From: Pocillopora verrucosa
Lineage: Eukaryota > Cnidaria > Anthozoa > Scleractinia > Pocilloporidae
Assembly: GCF_036669915.1 (NCBI RefSeq)
Contig: NC_089325.1
Coordinates: forward strand, 10,685,231-10,749,230
Length of the DNA: 64,000 nt
Direction: 5' to 3'
The stretch's first letter is position 1, and the number at the start of each line of letters is the position of its first letter. Below are positions 1-10,247 of the stretch, piece by piece. The notes below the pieces were generated by a model. The model searched no databases and was not told the origin of the DNA. It saw only the letters and a list, made by a program, of their open reading frames with translations. Both the position numbers and the translations under genes were made by a program.

Positions 1-1165
1 GAGATGTTGTGGATATCAGGAAGAGCCAAGGTCAATAATTTTTATAATACATTGATATGTCAAAGAAAATATTCAACAGTACTAAAGGAATTAATACCAC
101 AGTAGAGTTATAACTTGCTCTTTTCCATGGGTTCTGTTGTTTTTGTTTCCTTGAGTACTCCTGAAAACTTGCCCGGCTACTTTTGCTTATCTTTTTCTGT
201 TCTCTGCAGGAGCACTATCTTCTTCAATTTTCCTCTTTAACAAAACACACATTGAGCCATCATTTTCGTGTCAATTGCCTGGTTCAAGCTATGTGACTGC
301 ACTCTCCACATGACAAATAACTGCTGCAGCTTTGTGGTGTTGTATGCATGAGAAAATATCCAGAATGATCAGCAGCTCACAGAATAGAAATGGAGACTTA
401 GTATTAAAATAATACATTTCACTTTATGGTTTTGCAGATAATATTGTATCATATTTTTTCATGTTTTTCTTAATGGTGAAATGAATAGTGAAACAATATT
501 TTAATTCACAGTGTCATGAAATGAAGCCCAAATGGCTTTATGGTCTGTAAAATATGTTTCAAAAACACCTACTTGGACATCCAAGTGGGATATGTTTGTG
601 GGATATGTTTGTATATATGTGATCAATACCAGTTTTGTTGTCAGTTGTACAAGTTGATATCAACTGCTTGAAACCTTTATCTCTTATTAGTAAATTATAC
701 AATGGTCTAGTACGTACCCTCCTGACAATCCCACCCAGGATCCTAGGTGGGAACGGTGGGATCTTGGGTGGGAATTCGGGTGGGATTTCTGCATCCCACC
801 TGGGAGTTTAGGCTGGACTTATGCCTTCTACCCGGGATCCCACTTGGGATCCTTTATCCCACCAAGGAAAATACTCTCACTCATGATCTTGGGAAGGATC
901 CATGCAAAGAAGTGGCGCATCTCACTTACATTTATGACTTTTAGGTAAGATAATTCCAAAAGATGTTCAGTGTATCTCTAACATAAAAGGCACAAATGTA
1001 TTTAGTCTCCTTTGAACCCAATGATTCTGGCAGCCATAAAAGGTACATGTAACTATATATTCTACATGATATTTACCTAAGCGCCAAGGACAAGAACTGA
1101 GGCACGACCAATTCGTGTAAGGGTTTAATCAAACAGGGACACAACTAGCTGCTGAGTAAAAGCGC
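1..1165. other. intergenic, no gene recognised
   Basis: I see no convincing coding exon here. Around 715-865 there is a cluster of TCCCACC / GGGTGGGA words in both orientations (for example GGATCCTAGGTGGGA and CATCCCACCTGGGAG) that could fold into hairpins. The open frame running through it is simply a by-product of this low-complexity stretch. Around 575-620 the phrase GTGGGATATGTTTGT is repeated back to back. Confidence 0.5.
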
Positions 1166-1486
1166 ACTCCGACATCCGTCAGAAGGAGGTCATCTCGGGT
1201 AGATTTCCGATTACGAAATCCGAGCTCGCCCGATGTTGTCTTCGTGATGAAGGCCCTATTTAGCATATTAGACCCGCAAAACAGAGTAGAAACGAACACG
1301 TGCTTCGTTTTCGCTCATGACTTCGTATTACCCTTAAGATATTTGCATTTTTTTTTCCGTTGCTTACCTATATTACAGACTCCAATAAATTTTTGCGATG
1401 CCTCCTTTTCACGGATGGCCGATTACAACTACAATATAGAGACATCTCCACGAAATCTGTCAAAAGGAGGATGTTACAACACCAGA
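1166..1486 (+). repeat. copy 1 of a 320-bp repeat (left arm of an inverted pair)
   Basis: This segment starts near ACTCCGACATCCGTCAGAAG and runs to the CAAAAGGAGGATGTTACAAC stretch. It is almost identical to the reverse complement of 2590-2921 and is repeated again, in direct orientation and more diverged, at 1487-1825. The short open frames within it (1244-1501 and, on the other strand, 2642-2941) encode the same peptide because they lie in the same repeat; I do not treat that peptide as a gene product. Confidence 0.8.
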
Positions 1487-1825
1487 GGTCATCTCGGGTA
1501 GATTTCTGATGACGAAATCCGAGCTCGCCCGATGTTTTCATGAAGGCCCTATTTCACATTTTAGAGCCGCAAAATAGAGTAGAAAGGAGCACTTACTTCG
1601 TTTTCGCTCATGACTTTGTATTAGCGTTAAGATATTTGCATTTTTTTTCGTTGCTAACCTATATGACAGATTCCACAAAATACATTTGACGCCTTCTTTT
1701 CACGGATGGCCGATCACAACTACAACGTAATGACATCTTCACGAAATCTGTCAAAACATAGTTAGTTGAGGGGACTAACTACTAACTATGGTCAAAAGGA
1801 GGATTTTTAAACACCGGAAATCTTC
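1487..1825 (+). repeat. copy 2 of the 320-bp repeat, direct and diverged
   Basis: It begins GGTCATCTCGGGTAGATTTC and repeats the sequence order of copy 1: GAAATCCGAGCTCGCCCGAT, then the ATGAAGGCCCTATTT run, then TTCGTTTTCGCTCATGACTT, then TTCACGGATGGCCGATCACA. It ends near AAACACCGGAAATC. It contains more substitutions and a short insertion (about 1758-1790, ACATAGTTAGTTGAGGGGAC and its partial inverse), so it is older than the inverted pair formed by copies 1 and 3. Confidence 0.75.
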
Positions 1826-2282
1826 TGGATTTCTGATGAAATAAATTTAACGCAGTTACGTTCAGAGTTTAAGCGATATATTGTTATTTCTAATATGGTA
1901 ATTGAAAAAAAAAAAATTGTACATTGCCTCGATTGGACGGAGATTAAGTTTGAATATAATGTAGCAGGCGACAAGGATAATCCGTGACTTGTCTCACCTA
2001 TTATATTTTCTCTATCTGCGTTGTGCCATGATCATCATTGAAAATATTCTACGATAATATTTTTTACAATATTTAGATGAGGATATTCAATTCTAAACGC
2101 AAGAGCGTACTTAGGGAAAGATCTATAAGAAACAGTTTCTCATGAATACATTTTAAAAATTCTTTTAGCCGACTTCTAAATAGATAAAAAATTACTACAC
2201 ATATATATTTCACTTCGACGATTATCTTAATAAACAACTAATGGGAAGTTCTGAGAATCAGTTTTTAATACTACATGTTAAA

Positions 2283-2576
2283 TTAATGGTTATTTTTCTC
2301 TTCCTGCTTAAGGGCTCTTTCGCAGTTTGGACAACGCCAGTTTGCACTTGAATCTTCCAAAATAATTGTTGAAATGCATTTCCTGTGAAAAAACTCCTTG
2401 CAGCTACAACATTTCACACAACGAGAAGGAGACTTTATTATCGATTGGAATACGGCCGAACGCTGAATACGAATTGAGTGAGCAAACAGATACTTTGATC
2501 TCTCGCACGTTAACAAATTTCCCGCCTTTGCTAGTTTGGACCATTCAATTGTCTGGGAGTTAATCGACCGTATCAT
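2283..2576 (-). CDS. PHD-finger-like fragment between repeat arms
   Basis: An open frame of 97 codons carries a half PHD-type zinc finger: Cys56-x2-Cys59-x4-His64-x2-Cys67, then Trp80, then Cys82-Pro-x-Cys85, with another Cys at 53. This C-x2-C-x4-H-x2-C...W-x-C-P-x-C spacing is what PHD fingers show in their second half. The first zinc pair is not visible, so an upstream exon or domain is missing. PHD fingers often occur in cnidarian retroelement proteins, and its place between inverted repeat arms favours a mobile-element origin over a host chromatin reader. No known gene is recognised. The first ~45 codons may be non-coding. Confidence 0.4.
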   Translation of the reverse strand: MIRSINSQTIEWSKLAKAGNLLTCERSKYLFAHSIRIQRSAVFQSIIKSPSRCVKCCSCKEFFHRKCISTIILEDSSANWRCPNCERALKQEEKNNH

Positions 2577-2589
2577 TTATCTTTCCTCT

Positions 2590-2921
2590 CCATTTCCGGT
2601 GTTTTAAAATCCTCCTTTTGACAGATTTCGTGGAGGTGTTACTATGTTGTAGTTGTAATCGGCCATCCGTGAAAAGGAGGCATCGCAAAAATTTTGTGGA
2701 GTCTGTAATAAAGGTAAGCAACGAAAAAAAAAAAGCAATATCTTACGCCTAATACGAAGTCATGAGCGAAAACGAAGCACGTGTTCGTTTCTACTCTGTT
2801 TTGCGGGTCTAATATGCTAAATAGGGCCTTCATCACGAAGACAACAGCGGGCGAGCTCGGATTTCGTAATCGGAAATCTACCCGAGATGATCTCCTTCTG
2901 ACGGATGTCGGAGTCTGCTTT
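2590..2921 (-). repeat. copy 3 of the 320-bp repeat (right arm, inverted)
   Basis: The reverse complement matches 1166-1486 nearly base for base, including GACTCCGACATCCGTCAGAA and the GCATATTAGACCCGCAAAAC stretch. With copy 1 it forms an inverted repeat with ~320-bp arms around a ~1.1-kb centre that contains copy 2 and the PHD-like fragment. The match stops near 2921; the DNA beyond it (AGTCTGCTTTCCGCCGAGTA) is unlike the left flank. Confidence 0.8.
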
Positions 2922-2925
2922 CCGC

Positions 2926-3990
2926 CGAGTAACAGTGGCATTACAGCTGATGCGAAGCCACGATCGATCCAACGAAACGCATGCTAAATCTTAGTACCGC
3001 TGACCGGTACTGGCAAACAGTTGTTATCTGTTCCATGATCCTATTCAAATGTCCTGCTCAAGGTTCTGAAATTATTTACATGAAAAAGCACCGTGGCACT
3101 TGATAGGAATTCCCAACTATGCAAATAAGCTCTGATTTGAAAAGCTTGGAATTACTGGTAAAGAAAGAATGGAGGAAGAATCCTCTTCAGTTTTGCGAGG
3201 ACTTAGAATTCCTAGGAATTCCTGGGAATTCTCAACTATACAGCATTCTTAAAATAACTTTTAAAGTTTTCATTGAAGGTAAATTAATGTCAAATAAATG
3301 TGAAAGTCCTGTCTGACAAGACAATTACCCGAATTCTTAAGGATAAGATTTTCTAAATTTAAGCGTGTGTATGCTTTTCTTATGCATGATAGCCTGAAAG
3401 ACAATTTGGTTTGTAGTCGAACTCATTTTCGTTCAAAATATGCTGGAAGAGCATGCTTGTTAAACCCCTGAAATCACATTTATTTGGGTTTCCATGGTTG
3501 ATGTCAATGATGTTTTTATCCAACATTAGCTTTGGATAATATTTTTGTAATGTTATAGAAAATATTCCAGAACGTTCCACTATTTACCTACTCATGTTTA
3601 GTAATGCTGATATTGTTTAATACACAAAATATGATGTAATCATCACAGAATATTCTAGAATATCCGGAACTGTTAAGAATGTCTCTTTAAATAAAGTTCA
3701 CAACAGGCGGTTGTTGTTATCATTCGATAAGCTGTCAATAAAACTGTGTGTGTTGCAGACTTACGTGATTAATAGCAATACAACGTTTGCTTGTCCAGCC
3801 ATTCTATATGTTGTCTGCGAACCAAAAATAACTGCTAAGTAACTGCCAATAAGCGGGGATCATAACAATATTACTATGCATTTTTTTCCACGAAAAACAG
3901 GAATTAGAAGTAGTTGACGTCATCCGGCCATCCGAAGCTTTATTTCATTCAGTTACAGCTTTGATCACAAAAATAGATTTTACTAGGATC
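2926..3990. other. array-left flank, relic 3' flank of a lost repeat unit
   Basis: No gene is seen. About 3400-3790 is homologous to the 3' flanks of other array members: the order ...GAAGAGC..., TTTCCATGGTTGATG, TTTTTATCCAACATTAGC, TGTTTAGTAATGCTGATA, GATAAGCTGTCAATAAAACT, TGTTGCAGACT recurs at 17290-17595 and in part at 10490-10640. This suggests that another copy of the ubiquitin-like/ART gene once lay to the left. About 3840-3990 is the promoter and leader of the 3991 copy. GAATTCCTAGGAATTCCTGG near 3206 is a short palindromic run. Confidence 0.55.
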
Positions 3991-4736
3991 ATGTTTTATC
4001 AAGATTTGGTATCCGCCGCATTCACAGCGGTTTTTGGTAGAGGGCTTCCTTCAAATTCTATTCATCAACTTTTCAGTCAAACTCACCTGAACACGGTTCC
4101 CTTTTGGCAACCACCGTCATCATCGCCTTTCCGCGCTATCACGAGTTCAGCTCACAATGGAATAATTGTTCAGAATCCCATCCAAAATATCGTAGTTGAC
4201 TACGTAGATCTAGCAGAGCTTGATCCTCGATTCCATTTTGATTTCCAGAACGTCATACGTCCTTATTGGAACTGCTTTAGAGGGAACTATAACTATCCAT
4301 ATCAACGACCGTACGGTTGGTACAGAATAGCTTTAAACGTTCTCGGAAGATACCAGGACGGCAACATTTGGCTCGGTCCTAACGGCTACGTAATGCACCA
4401 GCTAAAGGAGAATGGCCCGTCTCGTATCACGGTACAAATATCGAGTTCGTTCACAGCATCATAAAACAGGGTTTAAGGCCCGGCCCGAGTGCAAGGTTTG
4501 GCATCGGCATCTACAGCAGCCCCATTATTGAAATGATTGAACGGATGGGTGATGCAAAGCCTTTTAAACATAATGGTAAAGTTTACAAAGTTGCTCTACA
4601 AAATCGTGTCGATCCTGATCACCTCCAGATTATCCCAGCCGTATTTACAGGTACTGGAGCTGACTACTGGCTGTCAAAATCTGGAGGCATACGTCCTTAC
4701 GGTGTGCTCATCAAAGAAGTTGCAATTGGATGCTAA
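3991..4736 (+). pseudogene. ART-like family copy 1, no ubiquitin-like domain, frameshifted
   Basis: This is the first member of a tandem family of small intronless genes. The ATG at 3991 begins MFYQDLVSAAFTAVFGRGLP, which matches the N-terminal motif of the intact member. The ubiquitin-like domain is absent, replaced by a Ser/Pro-rich linker. Then come LDPRFHFDF and QRPYGWYRIALNV, as in the family. Around 4400-4412 one base is missing relative to the intact copy. Translation in the 3991 frame therefore stops near 4464, while the continuing frame (to TAA at 4734-4736) keeps SYHGT, the GIGIYSSP tyrosine motif, ALQNRV, ADYWL and IRPYGVLIKE without a stop. Such good preservation after the break means it could be a young pseudogene, a sequencing error or, least likely, recoding. 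Catalytic activity is not established for this family. Confidence 0.75.
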
Positions 4737-5260
4737 TTCTTAGAACACAACAGCGACGCGAATGAATGAGGGAGAAACATAATATATATAATCGGACGAT
4801 ACAATTTTCTTGACACAAAATTTGCAACTCTCACTCATTCCTGTTAGCATGAATATGATATTCAGCGTCATACATGTGCGGAAAGTTCCTGAGTTAAAGG
4901 ATTATGGCAAAAACATTCCGTAGAGCGCAAATCAAACGATTATTGTCAAACGAAATCACTGACCATGACGAAGGACCAGCATGAGTCGCGTCCGCTTCCT
5001 CAACAAGCACACTAACAAAATACACGTGTGAAATACAAAGTGTGAGAGCCTAAGAGATTAATCACGGTTACACAGAATGAAATAAGCTTGGATGTACGTG
5101 GAATTGTGTAATGGAGAACCGAGTGATTAAAGAAAAGTAGAAAAATACAGTTTGAGAGTCTTGATGCCTTACGCCGGGCGTGGTGTGCTCGATAGCTAGT
5201 TTCCCCTCCCTCCCCCGTTATAGTTTAACATACTTGGTGAAGGATTTATTCATAACACAG
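4737..5260. other. 3' flank of ART-like copy 1
   Basis: No gene is recognised. The sequence shows no strong similarity to the 3' flanks of the other array copies, which agrees with copy 1 being the most diverged member. A C-rich run (TTTCCCCTCCCTCCCCCGTT) lies at about 5200. Confidence 0.4.
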
Positions 5261-5636
5261 TAATAGGGACCTTAAGCAGTCAGGACGGCAACGCCAAGGA
5301 AGACTTCGATTAAAAAATAAATTTCTACCTTTAATTAGAATTTCAAAAATGGCTGCATGTGTTTACCGTCTCATACGGCGCCACACATCAACTTCAGCAT
5401 GACGTATTAAAGAAGCGTTGAGTTCTAAATGGAAATTAAAATAATTTGCCGTCGCGGTTTCGGTTCGCAGACGACGCAAATTGTGTTGATTTCACGTTGT
5501 TGTTTTGCATAGGACGGCTAAGAAGTGTACAAAGTTTCCAAACGTACGCGCTGAGCTATTGTTCTGTCTATCAGATATTCTGTTTTTCCATGTCCTCGCT
5601 GCCGTCGCCGTCGTGGTTTGCTTAATGTCCCTATTA
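5261..5636. mobile_element. TIR MITE, ~376 bp
   Basis: The left end TAATAGGGACCTTAAGCAGT is an imperfect inverted match to the right end (GGTTTGCTTAATGTCCCTATTA). The inverted similarity extends about 33 bp, with GACGGCAACG on the left against CGTCGCCGTC on the right. There is no transposase, so this is a non-autonomous element. The open frame at 5505-5699 runs across its right half and is not a gene. Confidence 0.7.
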
Positions 5637-5787
5637 AGACGCACAGAACTCCATCCTGGAAACGTTAACGATCCTTTTTGGATAATACTTCTCCGTTAGT
5701 GATTAAACTAACAACCCCATCTTCAAAATAAATAAAATAGTAAATTTTGTGCACAGTCATAAGATCACACATACGAAACTCTCTACG

Positions 5788-5855
5788 CTGCTAATATTCG
5801 CATTAACTTCGCCATTAATCGTTTTATTTTCAATGATTTTTTGTAGAAGCCGCGC
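5788..5855 (-). pseudogene. fragment of HSD17B10 last exon
   Basis: The 5805-5852 stretch TTTTATTTTCAATGATTTTTTG and its surroundings match the HSD17B10 last exon at about 18470-18535 with few differences. On the minus strand it reads LLQKIIENKTINGEV, against [15 protein letters not shown] in the gene. It stops matching at the start of the neighbouring Penelope-like sequence near 5858. It is too short to be functional and looks like a scrap carried or copied with a retrotransposition event about 13 kb from its source. Confidence 0.6.
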
Positions 5856-5859
5856 GTTA

Positions 5860-7040
5860 GTAGATCATGACGTTTCGATTGCATAATGCTAGTCTTCTTC
5901 AGGCGATGAGGTCGACTGGTCATGCGTGATCTTATAAAGCATGATGCTCTGCTGTGATTAGTTGTTTTTCAACAGCTCTGATTGGCGCATTTCGATCTTA
6001 ACTGTTTAACTCAGTGATTTGCTCCTTTGGCGGTCCGCTGTCGCACGGCTCTCCTGTTGTTGTTTTTTTTGATCGTGGACATCCACACTATTGGAATTTC
6101 TATTCCACTATCCCTGTTGATGTTGTCAGTGTGAAGCCTTATATGAGTTGCCTCTTTGATCCTGCGCGTGTAGTAATAAGGGTCACCATCAACTTTACTT
6201 CGTTCCAGAGTGGCTTGTGTCCGGTGTTGTGGGCATGCTCTGAAACGGCGGAGGTCTCGGTACGGACGAGTCGGATGTCTCGATCGTGCTCGGGCATGGG
6301 TCTTCCAGTCTCTCCGATGTACACCTTGCCACATTCACAGGGATTCCTGTAAACTACGCCATCTTGTTTAGCCGGATCGACAGCGTCTTTTGGTCGTACT
6401 AGCTGAGATCTTAGCGTAATCTCCGACTTGAAAACAGCGCGTACGCCTTGTTGTTGTAGGCAACGGCGAAGCTGTTCGGACAGACCTTTGACATAAGGTA
6501 AAACCGTGGTAGCTTTGAACGCGATGGCGGGTTCAGCACTGTTGTTTGATTTTCCGGTCTTGGTAAGTTTCTGCAAGAAAGGAAAAGGATAACCATTAGA
6601 AACCAGAACAGATGACAGATGTTTTTTCTCCTCAGAGATGACAGAGGGTTTTATTACGAGACGTTTAGCACCCTCGTAAAGGCACTTAACAAAACCGCGT
6701 TTTACTGATTGAGGGTGGTGTGAATCATACGCTAAGTATTGATCGGTGTGGGTGGGCTTCCCGTATACGCTGGTGGTGAGGGGGCCCGTCGGCTTCTCTC
6801 AAAACTGCGGTGTCTAGGAAGGCGAGTTTTTTGTCATTCTCTGTCTTCATGGTGAAGCGGATGGAAGGCTGCTGGCTGTTTAGACGCTGTAAGAAGTCAT
6901 CCACGTTTTCGCGATCCAGGATGGTAAAGGTATCGTTCACGTAGCGTTTCCAGAACCTAGGCTCGTAGGATGATGTAGTTATCGCCTGTTCTTCGAAACT
7001 CTCCATGTAGAGGTTAGCAATAGCACATGATAGTCGACGC
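5860..7040 (-). mobile_element. Penelope-like retroelement, 5'-truncated and decayed
   Basis: On the minus strand the order is the end of a reverse transcriptase, a linker, then a GIY-YIG endonuclease. The RT part (7042 downward) has FWKRYVNDTFTIL; the usual YVDD core is changed to YVND, so the catalytic Asp is lost. It continues with SIRFTMKTENDKKLAFLDTA. The endonuclease part (6576 downward) has VVYRNPCECGKVYIGETGRP. At least two frameshifts separate the pieces (between about 6725 and 6580, and near 6190-6330). RT followed by GIY-YIG is the hallmark of Penelope-like elements. The 3' end near 5860-5970 is the same sequence as 23495-23615. The 5' break at about 7040 abuts DNA homologous to 8650 onward, so the element landed inside an array spacer. 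Confidence 0.85.
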
Positions 7041-7711
7041 ACCTCAATCTTAATTCAGTCTTTGCTAGAATGGATAACGCAGAAATCACTTATCTGGTTA
7101 TAAGCCTTTCCCTCCCCACCCCCACGTCTATGGATATCCATGGGACAACTAAAATACTCTCTTTCGAACGGCAAATTAAACAGGCTGTTCTGCTAGTTAG
7201 ATGGCTCCATCAGTGCTTAGACACTTATAAAGGGGTTAAATCTCTAAATAAACTGTTGTAGTGCGTCAGCGGGGGAATATAACAAGGAAATACACGAATG
7301 CTACTCTTGTCGCGAATACTTCCTGTTAATTAAGTTACATTGAATGCGTCAAACCGAAGCTCACTCTTTTTTATGCTGAAGATAATTACCTTCTAGCTGT
7401 TTACATGATTTAAAAAAATCACCTTTTTAATAATCTAGACTCACGAGCTAAGAAGCATAAGACAACCTTCTCTGTTTTTAATGGTGGTGGTGGTGGTGAA
7501 GGGGGGTGTGGGGGGGTGGAGAGGGGGTTGCATTTACTTAATGCATGGATTTCTGCTAAAAGCCGATCAATCAATTTGTACGAGCAGATGGTAAACAACT
7601 AATGTTTCCACGAATAACAGGAAGAAGAGTTAAGTGTCACGCTACATTAGCATGAAATAATTCACCTGTATTCGCTGAAGACGAGCTGGTTGTCGAGAGA
7701 ACCTTTCAATA
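7041..7711 (+). promoter_or_regulatory. 5' flank and promoter region of ART-like copy 2
   Basis: About 7040-7235 is homologous to 8650-8870, showing that the duplicated array unit includes long upstream DNA. A G-rich run lies at 7481-7528. Close to the gene, AGCCGATCAATCAATTTG (about 7561) matches the CCAAT-box-bearing segment found before the other copies (ACCAATCAATT at 9169 and 15770, ACCAATCAGTT at 12880). TTCGCTGAAGACGAGCTGGT just before the ATG corresponds to the shared leader. Confidence 0.5.
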
Positions 7712-8191
7712 ATGTCAAATTTGGATTTACTGAATGCTGGATTTGCAGCAATATTCGGTGAAGATGGACTCCCTTCAAGTAACATACACGAACTGTTCGA
7801 AGCAACCTACATCATGGAACCTTTTCCTTCTCTGGGAGTAACTGGAGGTCGTTCTAGTTTGAGAAGTCGCGTAATAAACGTGTTTGTGTTTGGGTTACAA
7901 GGCGAAATATTCGCTGTAAGGGTGCGGGAAACGTACACAGTCAGCGAATTAAAAGCTATTATTGAAGAAAAGACGGGAATAGACACGAGCGTGATGGGTC
8001 TGATTTACGGTGGCAAGAGACTTGATGATAGCGATGAAACCCCTTTAATCAGCCTTGGAATTTGTCATAGCAGTAGCATCTTCCTAATGCTGGGTTTACG
8101 TAATACTGGCTTGCTGCATCTTGGTATCGATCCTAGCGGACTGGCTCGCTCTAGCGGCGACAATCGTGAAGTGAAGAAGATCGAAGGTTAA
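7712..8191 (+). CDS. ART-like family copy 2, truncated to N-motif plus ubiquitin-like domain
   Basis: The 159-codon frame starts MSNLDLLNAGFAAIFGEDGL, the family N-terminal motif, followed by a ubiquitin-like domain at residues ~54-129 (VINVFVFGLQGEIFAVRVRE ... LIYGGKRLDD ... LMLGLR). The ubiquitin tail is degraded to LRNTG, so the Gly-Gly of the intact paralogue is lost. After IDPSGL the frame leaves the family and ends at TAA in 8189-8191; no ART-domain sequence follows. It could still make a small ubiquitin-like protein, or be a truncated pseudogene. Its reading frame is undamaged over 159 codons, which keeps the coding option open. Confidence 0.6.
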   Translation: MSNLDLLNAGFAAIFGEDGLPSSNIHELFEATYIMEPFPSLGVTGGRSSLRSRVINVFVFGLQGEIFAVRVRETYTVSELKAIIEEKTGIDTSVMGLIYGGKRLDDSDETPLISLGICHSSSIFLMLGLRNTGLLHLGIDPSGLARSSGDNREVKKIEG

Positions 8192-9319
8192 TACTGACCT
8201 CCCATTGAGCTGGAGAGGACAAATGGATAACAACAATGAAGTCCGTGGGAAAGCGCAATAGAAAGAGAATTCTATGTAGTTGCAAGATGAGTGACACTGT
8301 GCAAGTGCTATGCTATGATGTCTCTGTGTTATGGAAAACAGTAACCGTGCTTCACTGTTCAATTGCGATATGGGAGGTGAAAAGTTTCGCATAAGAAGCT
8401 CGAAATTATTCCCCTATTCTGTTAGGCCTTCTAAATAAACACAAAGCTTTCCCTATACATATTTAAACTTTTTTTGTGGCCTTTTGCATGGAAGAAATAA
8501 TTATCGAGTCATAAAAAGCTTACTATGAACTCTTTTCCGTCAAATTACGACGAAGAAAAAATTTAGAATTCAACGTTGTTCGCACTAATGTTAATTTGAC
8601 CTACAACCGGTAGGTATAATTTCCGGAAAAATCTTTCATGACTCAGTCTCAACGCACTTCAATTTTGATTCGGCTATTGCTAGAATGGATACGGAAAATC
8701 AGTTATCTGGTTATTAGCACTCTCTTCACACCCCTACGTCTATGGATTTACCATTAGAAACCTACAATAATGCTCTGGGAATAACCTCTTTCGAACGGCA
8801 AGAAGGCTGTCCTGTCGATAAGACTGCTCCATCTATCCTAATTTAGTTCTTAGAAGCGTGTGTTGACTGAGTAAGGAACTGAAAATGAGAAAGCTAATCA
8901 ATAGACATGAACGTTATTAGAAACGTAAGTTGATTGACTAGGGAGCAAAAAAGGCATAGCTAATTAAAAAACGCAATTGGTTTTTTATTATACTATACGT
9001 TTTTAGTTTCTCTAGTGCAACACGGCTGAATGTCCCCTTGCTACAAGCTAAGACCTCACCCCCCTCCACACAGATAAAAGTTTCGTTAAAATACGGTTGT
9101 ATTAACTTACAAGAAAAAATGTCAATGCACGGAAGTGCAAATTCTGCTTTCGATTTCCGTAAAAAGCCGACCAATCAATTTTCCCGCTAGGATGATAAAC
9201 AGCTATTGTTTTCAGGAATAACAGGAACTAAGAGTTAAGAGTATACAAAACTGAAATTATTCATCTATGTTCGCTGAAGGCGAATTGGTTGTGTTCATCT
9301 TAGAGAGAGACTTCAGAAA
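8192..9319 (+). promoter_or_regulatory. spacer and promoter region of ART-like copy 3
   Basis: No gene is seen. From about 8840 to 9319 the DNA is nearly collinear with 15455-15919 (shared landmarks: TTTAGTTCTTAG, AAAAAACGCAATTGGTTTTT, TTTTTAGTTTCTCTAGTGCA, GAAAAATGTCAATGCACGG). Copies 3 and 5 are therefore recent duplicates that include ~470 bp upstream. Landmarks before the gene are ACCAATCAATT at about 9169, a weak TATA-like GTATACAAAA at about 9241, and the leader TTCATCTTAGAGAGAGACTT. Confidence 0.5.
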
Positions 9320-10247
9320 ATGTCAAATTTGGAATTGCTGAATGCTGGATTCGCAGCAATATTCGGTGAAAATGGCCTCCCTTCGAGTGACATACACGAA
9401 CTGTTCGAAGCAACCTACATCATGGAACCTTTTCCTTCTCTAGGAGCAAGTGGAGGTTGGTCTAGTCTGAGAGGGCACATGATAGATGTGTTTGTATACG
9501 GCCTACAAGGCGAAATATTCACTGTTAAAGTGCTGAACACGTGCACAGTCAGCGAGTTAAAGGCTACTATTGAAGAAGAGACAGGAATATACGCGAAAGT
9601 GATGGGTCTGATTTACTGTGGCAAGAGACTCGATGATAGAGATGAAACCCCTTTAAGCAGCCTTGGAATTTGTCATGGCAGTAGCGTCTTCTTAGTGCTG
9701 AGTTTACGTGGTGGTGGCTTGCCTCATCATAGTGTTGATCCTGACGGGCTTGATCCCCAGTACGATTTTGATTTTAGTAACGTCAAAGATGACGGTGAGA
9801 TATACATGAGAGGAGGGCATCAATATCATCGACCTTACGGTTGGAACAGAATAGCAGTCAAAGTTGTTAGCAAGTTCGGTTACAACGAATGGCTCGGCCC
9901 AAACGGCATACGCACCGAAGGAGCTCCAAACGAATGGGCGGTTTCTTATCACGGCACAGCGATTGAGAACGCTGACAAGATCATCAAAGAAGGCTTCAAA
10001 CCTGGTCCTAGACAACTGTATGGCAAAGGCGTTTATAGCAGCCCCAGTATTGAAATGGTTGGAAACCAGTACGCACAACCATTTGACCACAAGGATGAGC
10101 GTTAAAGTAATTGCTTTTCAGAACCGTGTTAATCCTAATCGTGTCAAAATCATTTCCGCTGAAAAAACAGGTGTTGGGGCCGATTACTGGCTCACACAGA
10201 AAGGCGATATTCGTCCCTATGGTGTGCTTATTAAAGAAGTTAAATGA
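9320..10247 (+). pseudogene. ART-like family copy 3, full length with one frameshift
   Basis: This is the closest relative of the intact 15920 gene: N-terminal motif, ubiquitin-like domain ending LVLSLRGGG, then GLDPQYDFDFSNVKDDG, HRPYGWNRIAVKVV, WLGPNG, SYHGTAIENAD and GKGVYSSPSIEMV. The 9320 frame terminates at TAA 10103-10105. Compared with the intact copy there is one extra base in the stretch 10089-10101 (GGATGAGCGTTAAAGTAATT against GGGTAAGCGTTACTTAATT). The next frame carries the remaining ~48 codons to TGA at 10245-10247, including VIAFQNRVNPNRVKII, ADYWLTQ and RPYGVLIKE. The product as read would lose the last strands of the ART fold. It may be a young pseudogene, a single-base assembly error, or a truncated 261-residue protein. 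Confidence 0.75.

Noticed and set aside
747-944. 65-codon open frame on the plus strand
   Set aside because: It runs through a TCCCACC/GGGTGGGA low-complexity cluster and has no domain or splice context.
1244-1501. 85-codon frame sharing a peptide with a minus-strand frame at 2642-2941
   Set aside because: The shared peptide arises because both frames lie in copies of the same inverted repeat; the third copy does not keep the frame.
6014-6352. 112-codon plus-strand frame
   Set aside because: It is antisense to the GIY-YIG part of the Penelope-like element, which explains its openness.
9704-10090. 128-codon minus-strand frame, also present at 16304-16690
   Set aside because: It is an antisense shadow of the ART domain; it appears conserved only because the two genes are recent duplicates.
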